Source: Macrocybe gigantea
Taxonomy: Eukaryota; Basidiomycota; Agaricomycetes; Agaricales; Callistosporiaceae
Length of the DNA: 64,000 nt
Direction of reading: 5' to 3'
Assembly (NCBI GenBank): GCA_011319805.1
Contig: SJRY01000241.1
Span: 1-64,000 of the forward strand
Made by a program: the position numbers and the translations under genes. The stretch's first letter is position 1, and each line of letters begins with the position of its first letter. The notes under the pieces were generated by a model. The model had not been told where the DNA came from and searched no databases. It saw only the letters and a list, made by a program, of their open reading frames with translations. Of the stretch, positions 11,022 through 20,065 are shown piece by piece.

Positions 11022-14000
11022 AGAGGTGCTAAATCGCGACCCATACAGCTGAAACAGACTTGCTTCAATACCGGATGTAGATCATCCCATACTCTGAAAT
11101 ACACCATTCCTGCAAAGCGGCCTGAAGCACCAAGAAAAACCATCCAAGGTGACAAACCACCAAAAAGAAAAGAACTCACAGTACCAGCAAAGATACAAAT
11201 GCGAAAAGGAATAGTGATGATAACACCAGAAATCAATAGCGGGGCAGACAGGACCTGCATCAATACTGCCATAGTGGCAAAAACAGGATTGAAAACATGA
11301 CGAATCAAGAAGATTCAAATCATAAATGCAGATGGATCACCCAACCGCCAGAAAACAGCAGATTGGGTAGCGGAAGTCCACATCGACATTAATGGACACA
11401 AAGAACATATGGAAGCCATCGTACTTAACATCGGAAAGACCGACATGCTACTGGGATATGATTGGCTTGTCTATCACAACCCAATGATCAAATGGAAGAC
11501 AGGAGAGATCGTCTTTAACAGATGCCCCAAAACATGCAAGATAAACCACCAAATGATCAAAATACAGAAAATAGCCAAACAAGCGAAGACCACAGCCAGC
11601 AACAGGACGGGAACTCAGATACCTCCATATCTGATGAGATTCAGACACCTCTTTAAAGAAAAGAACTTCGATCATTTACTGGACCACAAGGAGTGGGACC
11701 ATGAAATAAACTTGACAAAAGACGCACCCAAAACGATACCGAGCAAGGTCTATCCGATGATGCAGAAGGAACTAGAGGAGCTAGATGCCTTTGTTGAAGA
11801 AGGACTAAGAACAGGGAAGATATGTCCCTCAAAATCACCCTACGCAGCACCCTGCTTCTTTCGAAATAAGAAGGATGGCAGCAAATGACTCATCCAAGAC
11901 TATTGGGAAATAAACAAATATACAGTCAAAGACAAGTTCCCATTACCACATATCAGCGAGCTCCTTGATGTACTACAAGGAGCAAAGTACTTTAACAAGA
12001 TTGACATTATCTGGGGATACAATAACGTACGCATCTGAAAAGGGAATGAATGGAAAGCAGCCTTCCTAACAGCAAGAGGACTCTTCGAACTGACAGTCAT
12101 GTACTTTGGACAGTGCAATGCACCAGGCACTTTCAGCTGGATAATGGCAAGCCTCTTCCAAGACCAAATATGAAGGAGGGCATGCATAATCTATATGGAT
12201 GACATCATAATCATCAGACAAACATGAGAGGAACTCCAAAAGAACACAATAGAAGTCATGGAAATACTGAATAAGAACGATCTATTCATCAAAGGACCAA
12301 AATGTGTCTGAGAGTCATCAAAAGTCCCAGTACTAGGGTATATCATAGGAGAGGGGAAGGTAGAGATGGAACCAGAGAAAATTACAGCCATACAATCCTG
12401 GCCAACTCCAAAAATGAAGAAAGAACTACAGAAGTTCTTGGGGTTCACAAACTTTTACCGACGATTCATCAAAGGATACACAAAAGTTGCTAAACCCTTA
12501 ATGGAGCTGACTGGAAACAAGACATTCCAGTGGACAGACAAGCAACAAAATGCTTTCAAGGAGCTAATTTGACACATAACCTTGGCACCCATCCTAGCAC
12601 TACCACAAAGAGAAGGAAAATTCCGAGTTGAAACAGACACCTCAGGATATGCCATTGGAGCGGTGCTATCACAACAGCAAAAAGGACTGTGGCACCCGAT
12701 CGCCTTCATTTCAAGGTGCATAACCCCAGCAGAGCAGAACTACGAAATCTACGACAAAGAACTCCTTGCGATAATGGTGGGACTAAAGACATGGAGACAA
12801 TACCTCCTAGAAGCTCAAGAGAAGTTTGAAATATTGACAGATCACAAGAACCTATCATACTTCCAAAAACCGCAGCGACTCAACTCGAGACAGATTGGCT
12901 GGTATCTGAAATTACAAGAATATGACTATGAACTATGACACATACCAGGAAAAGTGAATGGAAAAGCAGATGTCTTATCATGAATGGCAGGATACAAAGA
13001 AAGCCTAGCAGAAAAAGATGACATACAAATGATCAAAGAAGCCACATTCATCCAACATCTGGAAGAGAATAATGAATGAGATTTCGAATTTATGATGTTT
13101 GAGGATGAACACCCACAAAAAGAGGGAGCAGAAAATAACAAAACAATGCAAACAAGAGGAATCACAATGATCGAATCTCCAAGGATAGAACAAATTCGAC
13201 AATGTGCACAAAGAGAAATGGTCATAACAACAGGACTAAAGGAAAAACTGCACTGGTTCACAGAAGAAGACCACATCGTATACGCAGGAGGGAAAATCTA
13301 CATCCCCCAGACAACAAACTAAAGGAAGACATCATGTTTGAACACCATGACACTCCATTGGAGGGCATCCAGGACAATATCGCATGCACGAACTCATAAA
13401 CCGCACCTACTGGTGGCCATCAATGCTAACGGACATCAAGAAATACGTTAATGGATGCAAAGCATGTCAATGAAACAAAATCATCTGACAAAAGAAACAT
13501 GCCCCACTACACCCGCATGAGGTTCCACAGCAGCCATGGGAAGATATCGGAGTAGATCTTATAGGACTGCTACCCAGCTCGAATGGTTTTAATGCCATTG
13601 CCGCAGTTATAGACCGCCTGACCAAGATGATCTACCTGATCCCCATGAATACTGAACTCACAGCAGAAGGCCTCGCACGGCTATACCGAGACAATGTGTG
13701 GCGACTTCATGGAATTCCACGAAAGATCATCAGTGACCGAGGACCCCAATTTGCAGTGCGATTCATGACAGCGCTTCTAAAACTGCTTGGAACAAAGCAA
13801 AACCTATCAACGGCCTATCACCCACAGACAGATGGACAGGCAGAGCGATCCCATCAAGAGACAGAAGTTTTCCTCAGAAACTTCATGAACAACCTACAGG
13901 ATGATTGGGCAGAATGGATAGTGATTGCAGAGTACCAATATAATGACAAAACACACCAGGGAACGAAGGAGATACCATTCTACCTCAACTACGGAATGCA

Positions 14001-14644
14001 CCCCTGGAAGGGAGAACCACAGACAACAGAAGGGAACAACCCTGTAGCAAAGAACTTCGTCGAAAAAATGGACCAAATATGGAAAGAAGCAAATGCTGCA
14101 CTGCAGTATGTGCAAATATGGGCCAAAGACAATTATGATGCAAGAAGAAGACCAGCCTGTGAATACAAGAAAGGAGATGGAGTATGGCTTGAAGCCACCA
14201 ATATCACAGTCAATCGACCATCAAAGAAGTTATCAGCACTCCGATACGGACCGTTCAAGGTGATCAAAAAGAAAGGAGCCTCAGCATATCGCCTGGAACT
14301 CCCAGCATCATGGCAGCTGATACACCCTGTGTTCAATGAAATACTACTCATGCCCTACAAGGGACCCCGTTTCAAAATACAAGAGCGATCATCACCGCCA
14401 CCCCTGAAATCATAAATAATGAAGAAGAGTATGAGATAGAAGAAATCCTAAAAAGAAAGAAACAAGGAAGGGAAATGCTATTCCTGGTCAAATGGAAGGG
14501 ATACGGGCATGAGGAAAACACATGGATCAAAGAGAAGGAACTGGGGAATGCGCAGCAAGCTCTAGACTGCTTTCTAAAGAAGACTGCAAACCAGGATAAA
14601 AGGACTATGACAAGAGGGAAGAAGACCAAAAATCACACATCATG
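11022..14644 (+). pseudogene. Gypsy-B1 pol (protease, RT, RNase H, integrase, chromodomain), broken
   Basis: The protease reads INSGADRTCI where B2 has VDSGADRTCI. Then come WLVYHNPMIKW (11463), the reverse transcriptase with IYMDDI (12195), RNase H (DTSGYAIGAVLSQQ, 12636) and the integrase zinc site with WWPSMLTDIKKY. The integrase core is long and open at 13627-14415 (ISDRGPQF, TDGQAERSHQETE). The chromodomain follows after a one-base deletion near 14400. Stops are mostly TGA at former CGA codons. Confidence 0.88.
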
Positions 14645-15040
14645 ACCACCAACGCCTCCATCAGCATCGACAGCAGCAATGACAGCCGCGCACCTACCTC
14701 CAACTGCCCGAGCGACCTCGAGAATCTGGCAAGGATTCTTAATGCTAGCGACTACATGGACCCCCTTGCCATCACACTCGGCGCATATCTGCGCTACGTT
14801 ATGACTGTCTGCATGCACCTTTGGACTGAATGAACCTCTGATGGGACCGGTCCCACAGCAGCAGAACGTATCGCGCTTTGCGAGGCAATGGAAATGCTTC
14901 GCACAGAAAACCAGCAACTTAAACTCCTTGCCACCACACTCCACCACATCTGCTCCTATAATGAAGAGCTCATTCATATGTGGGCCCCACATGCCGCGAC
15001 CGCCTGAGAGACCAATAATGGATGGGGACAGCTGGACTAA
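14642..15040 (+). pseudogene. Gypsy-B1 third ORF, two stops
   Basis: It is the counterpart of the open 132-codon ORF at 53368-53766. It starts at the ATG that overlaps the pol stop (ATGA) and ends at the same place, but has two TGA stops, near 14831 and 15005. The rest is close to the B2 version (LENLARILNASDYMDPLAIT). No known domain is recognised. See B2 for description. Confidence 0.7.
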
Positions 15041-15078
15041 GGTCTTTTTGCGAGGATGCGAATCTAAAGAGAGGGTGA

Positions 15079-15396
15079 TGTTACAGACATCGCCCAAAGG
15101 ACTATTCAATTTCTTATCTTATCTTTCCCACATCCCTTATCCTCCCCATCATGCTGCGCAGTGCACAGCCATCAAGTCATTCCACTTCCCTAGTCACTCT
15201 GAGTCATCTCCTTCTAGTCTTACTCATCCGCAGTCCACAGCATTGCACAGTCCGTGGTCCGTGCTCGAGTACTGTAACGTATATAAGGACTCCCAGATGT
15301 ACCAGTAGCGCTAGGCTTAATATTCCATTTGCCATCGTCTTAAACCACTCTTGCACTTAGTCTGCCTGAGTCCTTTAAGATTCATCTAGCCTAATA
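15079..15396 (+). repeat. Gypsy-B1 3' LTR
   Basis: It begins TGTTACAGACATCGCCC after the purine run TAAAGAGAGGGTGA (15065-15078). It ends CTAGCCTAATA, with the final CA changed to TA. It is followed by the target copy GCTCT at 15397-15401. Confidence 0.9.
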
Positions 15397-15401
15397 GCTC
15401 T

Positions 15402-16179
15402 CTTTTGGAAAGAACTGCCGAATGATCTTGGCTTGGCTACAGATGTCACAGCGGTCCTTTGAGAAGTTGGGGTCGAGTTCGATTCTGGTTATCATCCCCT
15501 TTTGGACCATTTTCCATAAGTCATTGTAGTTGACATGACCCATCCTATGGTGCAGCTCATTGATTGAAATAGACCAGATGACACTACTGCCATTAGCATA
15601 AGAGGAATGTTTGGGGCGACAACTCGGTAGAGTCCTCAGATGAGTGGAATATGGGTGACAATCAATTGATCAGGCTTCCGGATAATAGAGCAGATTCCAT
15701 CCTCTTAGTGGGATGCAAAACTGCAGTGATCCATAGTCTGTATGGAGACCAGTGTATAGGCTATGTGAGGTGCATAATAAACATCTTTAAGAACACTTCT
15801 CATTGGTTTTTTAGAACCGTTTGGCAGGTTAATGATGAGGTCTCCCTGTCCAAGGGCTTGGAATGTCTGTCCATTTGCAGCGCGGATTGGCTCGGGATCA
15901 ATAGTCCAGTAGTTTAGGAGCTGATTCTGATCAGGGGTGAAGTGGTGGCTTGCACCACAATCGATAATAGTTCCACCGTAGAATCCAGTTACCATAGCCT
16001 CCTGGATGGCTTTCTCCTGGAGGTCAGAGGTGCAACTGAGTGCAATCAGGGGTTTCTCCAGGTAGGCAGCTATTGCAACATTTTTGGTTGGCTTCTCAGA
16101 GATGTTCATGCTGGAGGTGGCCTTTGACTTGGCCTTCTCCTTGTTGTGTTTGAACCATGTGGGTGTGATGTGAGCTTTA
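15402..16179 (-). pseudogene. Copia protease and GAG-pre-integrase segment
   Basis: On the minus strand 15705-16109 is open: EKPTKNVAIAAYLEKPLIAL, then IIDCGASHHFTPDQ, which is the Copia protease site with Cys where Ser or Thr is usual after the Asp. DVYYAPHIAYTLVSI follows. The GAG-pre-integrase part (CDICSQAKIIRQFFPKES) is at about 15402-15460 and leads into the Gypsy-B1 insertion. Its continuation is at 8898 and below. Confidence 0.8.
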
Positions 16180-16498
16180 TGTTAGGCTAGACAAATCTTA
16201 AGGGACTCGGGCAGACTAAGTGCGAGAGTGGTTTAAGACGATGGCAAATGGAATATTAAGCCTAGCGCTACTGGTACATCTGGGAGTCCTTATATACGTT
16301 ACAGTACTCGAGCACAGACCACGAACTGCGCAAATGCTGTGGACTGCGGATGAGTAAGACTAAGGAGGAGATGACTCGGAGTGACTAGGGAAGTGGAATG
16401 ACTCGATGGCTGCGCACTGCGCAGTGTGATGGGGGATAAGGGATGGGGGAGAGATAAGATAAGAAATTGAATAGTCCTTTTGGGCGGCATCTGTAACA
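16180..16498 (-). mobile_element. Solo Gypsy-B LTR inside Copia gag-pol
   Basis: 319 bp, reverse orientation, from TGTTAGGCTAGAC to GGCGGCATCTGTAACA. Target duplication CTTTA is perfect (16175-16179 and 16499-16503). It separates the zinc knuckle of Copia gag from the protease. Confidence 0.93.
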
Positions 16499-16503
16499 CT
16501 TTA

Positions 16504-17381
16504 CCTCCCCCTTCCTCATAGCAGTCCTTCTTTGTATGACCGGTTTGGCCACACTTTGGGTTGGTGCACTTCCATTCATCTTGCTTCTTCCTTGGCTTCT
16601 GCCCCTTTCCTTTCTTGGATAGTGCTGCGGCTGCCACTGTGATCATAGCCGCATTGGATTTGTTGATGTTGACTTCCATTTCGAGAGAGGTGGCCTCATT
16701 GATTAAGTAGGTCATGACCTCTGAGCTGGTAAGCTGTTTACCGGCAGTCTGGACAGCAGTTGAGTAGGTCTGGAAAATGTTTCAGAACATCAGTGCGAGA
16801 GATAGGGATGTACAGATATGGGAAATGAAGGATATGTCAGGGATTGGGCTTCCAGATTCAGTAAGACGCTCTCAGAGCTCAGTCATTCTTGTAAGGTGCT
16901 CGCGCATGCTTCCGCCCTCGGTGATGCACATATTCTGGAGCTGGGTGATCAGGTTGATCTCGTGAAGGTTGCCTTTGTGGAAATGAATAGAGATAAGCTT
17001 CTTCCACATGGCAGCAACAGTCTTTTCATTCTTGATTTGGAGGAATGTGGTGCTGTCTACTGTTTGGTAGATGACCTCTTTTGCCGTTGCTTCCTTCACC
17101 TCCCAGTCATCAAGGGTCTTTGCATGCTTCTCAACTTCTTTATTGCTGAGCTTTGTGTGCTTCGGATCCCCTTCTAGATAGAAGTCCGGTCCATCAACAA
17201 TTACCTCCTTTGGTTTTAGCACCATTCCCGTGACATGCCGTTTGATGTTCTTCGACGTGAGATAGTTCATGATCCGCTCCTGCCATGTCAGCCAATTTGT
17301 GCCGTCGCTCCGGAGTTTCGGTAGTGTCACTGTCATGTTCATGTTAATGGTCATAGTCATTTCAGGGTCTGCAGGGCCCAT
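16504..17381 (-). pseudogene. Copia gag with CCHC zinc knuckle
   Basis: The minus-strand frame starts at an ATG at 17381 (MGPADPEMTM), only four bases inside the LTR boundary. It has the usual Copia gag look: LRSDGTNWLTWQERIMNYL, DDWEVKEATAKEVIY, MWKKLISIHFHKGNLHEINL. A TGA stop near 16872 and a second broken stretch precede the knuckle CTNPKCGQTGHTKKDC at about 16515-16565. The start codon lies inside the putative primer-binding site. Confidence 0.82.
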
Positions 17382-17385
17382 AACC
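17371..17385 (-). promoter_or_regulatory. Copia primer-binding site, internal tRNA-iMet type
   Basis: Directly after the 5' LTR (minus strand) the sequence is GGTTATGGGCCCTGC. Drosophila copia has GGTTATGGGCCC at this place and primes with a 5' half of initiator tRNA-Met, so the same priming is inferred here. Confidence 0.65.
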
Positions 17386-17550
17386 TGTTGGACGTAGGCA
17401 GGGACCGAAGGGGCGCGTGAACGCGGGAATCTAAATGTATAGCCTCAGTGTGTCTGGTAGGACCACTGAGGCGGGCGACCAGAAGCGAGCGAAAATTTGT
17501 AGCCCGCTTACATAACGTGTTGAGGCGGGAGCTCGACTCGACCTCCAACA
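17386..17550 (-). repeat. Copia 5' LTR, internally deleted (165 bp)
   Basis: The ends are the same as in the 273-bp LTR at 5944-6216, but 108 bp between two 28-bp direct blocks are gone and one block is left. This looks like a deletion between short repeats. Confidence 0.88.
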
Positions 17551-17555
17551 GGATG

Positions 17556-17907
17556 AATTGTGTCATGTACTATAGCTACTGTATATGCGATATGAGCAAG
17601 TTAAGTTATAAATAATGCCTGGATATATGAATCTGCCGCTGGTGTTAGGTGTTGCGGTGCAAATGATGTATTATGACATGTCTTTTGGTGAAAAAAGCAT
17701 GCTATAGGCAACGTCGCCCTCCGGCTTGACCGCGAGGTCAAGCCGGAATGACGGAGCATAAGGCACCGTCACCCAACAGCCGTACCTACCTGGGCTGTTA
17801 TTTCCCTCAGCTATTACTAAACCGGACTACTGCTCTGCGGCGCACATTAAAAATAATGCAAGGACTCCGAACCGGGACGTATATTCTGAATAATCCTCAT
17901 TTTCGTC
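17556..17907. repeat. Duplicated upstream region of ADH1
   Basis: It is nearly identical to 26486-26822 upstream of ADH2, including AATTGTGTCATGTACTATAG and the run to the start codon. Many differences are CG versus CA or TG. It includes a hairpin at 17721-17746 (11-bp stem CCGGCTTGACC with 4-base loop). A likely promoter region, since it ends at the ADH1 ATG. Confidence 0.8.
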
Positions 17908-19537
17908 ATGCCCAGCAAACAGCACAAAGCCCTCTTCCTCGAATCCAGAAAAGGACGTTTCGTCCTGGGCGACAATGAAACTCCAAAGCCTGGCCCGGGC
18001 GAGGTCCTCGTCAGGGTAGAATCTGCCGCGCTCAATCCCGTTGATTGGGGGGTTCAAGCATTCGGCATCATTGCAGAGGAGTTCCCAACGATTCTAGGCG
18101 TAGATGCCGCTGGCATCGTCGAGGAAGTCGGGGATGGTGTCAGCAGATTCATTAAGGGCGACAGAATGTACGATTCCTCCAGCCATGCTTGACCGCATCT
18201 GACCCTTCCTCCCTAGTTTTTATGGGTGTGACTTTTCAGTTACGAAAGGTGGCTTCCAGCAGTACAACCTGGTCCAAGCTGACCATGCTGCAAAGGTACT
18301 GCACTTCTCTGCTAAACGGCTTTTTTTTAGGAAATGATTTAATGCGGAATGACAGATACCGGATAACATCTCATTCGACCAGGCTGCCTCTATCCCAGTC
18401 ACGTTTGCTACTGCATTCATCCCCATGTTCAATGACAAGCCGTATGGTGCCGGGCTCCCCCTGCCGCTCGAGCCAGAGGCCAGAGTCGTCGAAGAAGTAG
18501 GAGAAGGCGTGACCAAATTCAAGAAGGGCGACAGGATGTATGTACAATTTCGTCTGCTCTTCGTGCTGAGACCGACCGATCTTTCTTGTTAGCTTCTATC
18601 AGGGCGAGTGGACATTTCAGAAAGCTGGGTATCAACAATACAACGTGGTGGACGTTGAAGTAGCTGCCAAGGCGCGTCATTGTCGGTGATCGTACAAGGA
18701 TAGTAAATCTCATGCTGGACCAGATACCTGATAATGTCTCATTTGACCAAGCTGCAACGGTGACTGTCGCATTAACGGCCGCTTATATCGGTCTCTACAA
18801 CGACAAGCCCCACGCTGCAGGCCATCCCTTGCCGCTCGAGCCTTCTGCCCGAGGACAGGATGCTGGCAAGCCCCTCGTCGTACTCGGAGGCGCAACATCG
18901 GTTGGACAGTATGGTAAAGACTTCTCCCCGATCCTGGGTCCACCCTATTGAACACCTGCCGTCTAAAAGTCATCCAGCTGGGCCGTCTGTCCGGCTTCTC
19001 CCCCATCGTAACTACCGCTTCGCCCAAGCACGAAGAATATCTCAAGTCGCTGGGCGCCACGCACGTCGTTGACCGGAGCACGCCATCGCTCGTCGATGCG
19101 GTTTCAAAGATCACAGCCGCGCCCATAGAGACCGTCTTCGACGCTGTCTCATTGCCAGAAACTCAAAACGCCGGATACAAGCTTGTCGCGCCGGGCGGAC
19201 ATCTGCTCGTCGTTCTTCCTCCGACAGTTGAGAACGCGTCGAGCGACAGGCAAATCTATTACGTCTTCGGCGTCCTCACGCTGCCCTACACGCGTGCGAT
19301 CGGCATCAAATTGTATGACAAGCTGACAGAGTTACTGGCGGACGGTTCGATCAAGGTATGATGTTCAAACTTTCTTGCACGATGCTGAGCACTGATGTGA
19401 ACCACAACGACTGGTAGCCCAACAAAGTTGAAGTCGTTCCTGGGGGCTTGAATGGTGTTGTGCCCGGATTGGAGAGGCTACAGGCTAATAAGGTCTCGGG
19501 TACCAAGCTTGTCGTCCACCCTCAAGAAACACCTTGA
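17908..19537 (+). CDS. ADH1: medium-chain dehydrogenase/enoyl-reductase-like gene with duplicated chimeric exons
   Basis: NAD(P)-dependent oxidoreductase of the MDR superfamily, ToxD-like branch; substrate unknown, cytosolic by lack of signals. Exon 1 (17908-18167) has the GroES-like start (PKPGPGEVLVRVESA, AALNPVDW, GVDAAGIVEEVGDGV). Two exon sets follow. Set a (18217-18295, 18356-18537) ends in a fused exon that jumps at 18484 from exon-3 to exon-1 sequence. Set b (18593-18671, 18724-18913, 18970-19355, 19418-19537) is normal, with the nucleotide-binding VVLGGATSVGQYG. Exon 1 plus set b gives an intact 344-residue protein. Including set a is also in frame (431 residues). The intron at 18672-18723 needs a GC donor. 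No catalytic zinc cysteine cluster is seen. It could be an expressed gene or a pseudogene in the making. Confidence 0.7.
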
Positions 19538-20065
19538 GAACGAATGGGTAATACCCGTGTCCCCGCCCAATGAATGTCTATACCACATGAAATGTAATGA
19601 TGTTCCCTTGCAAGAACTATCCAGTCTCTAGAAAATATCTTGCTACTACGATGTTCGGTCCTTGCGCCATCTTGCAACACGTTTGAAACCAAAAGTTAGC
19701 GCTTTAGTGACCATTCAATGTCAGTTATAGTGGGCCCTGCTCAGATCTGAAATCTTAATGATGCGGTCAATCCTCAAACGCTTCTCAGCAACGCCGCTCC
19801 TAAGCTGCGACTATTCCGTGAACAGAACGATGTGGATACTTCGGAACTATTTCTCCGCCATCTCGAACTGCTTCCGTTTCACGTGGAAAGGTGACCCTGG
19901 GCGCCTTGGTTCGACATGACCTGTAAAGGCTGGCATGGATAGCGCGCTAAGGGATGAACTACACCATCATCCTGGCGGATTCCAATTCTTGCGCTGCCCC
20001 CAGTCCATTCGTAACGTGCAATTGCCGACAAGGGTTATCGCATAGCCCAACCTTCACCATCTGCC
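19538..20065. other. Intergenic, nothing recognised
   Basis: Between ADH1 and the NB-ARC gene. No conserved frame, RNA gene or repeat was recognised. It probably holds the 3' end of ADH1 and the promoter of the NB-ARC gene. Confidence 0.5.

Larger units (their letters stand above)
8904..15396 (+). mobile_element. Gypsy-B copy 1 (B1), full length, decayed
   Basis: A complete Ty3/Gypsy chromovirus of about 6.5 kb with 318-bp LTRs, inserted in the Copia integrase region. Target duplication is GCTCT at 8899-8903 and 15397-15401. The interrupted Copia reading frame rejoins across the two sites. Every B1 ORF is broken, mostly by CGA to TGA changes where copy B2 (47631-54124) still reads CGA. The LTRs differ from each other at several sites, so B1 is older than B2. 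Confidence 0.93.
5944..17550 (-). mobile_element. Ty1/Copia element, minus strand, with nested insertions
   Basis: The LTRs at both ends begin TGTTGGAC and end ACCTCCAACA. Flanks are GGATG (5939-5943) and GGATG (17551-17555), a perfect 5-bp target duplication. On the minus strand the order is gag with zinc knuckle, protease, GAG-pre-integrase, integrase, reverse transcriptase and RNase H. Integrase before reverse transcriptase defines Copia. All ORFs carry stops. Gypsy-B1 split the integrase region, and a B solo LTR split gag from protease. Confidence 0.92.
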
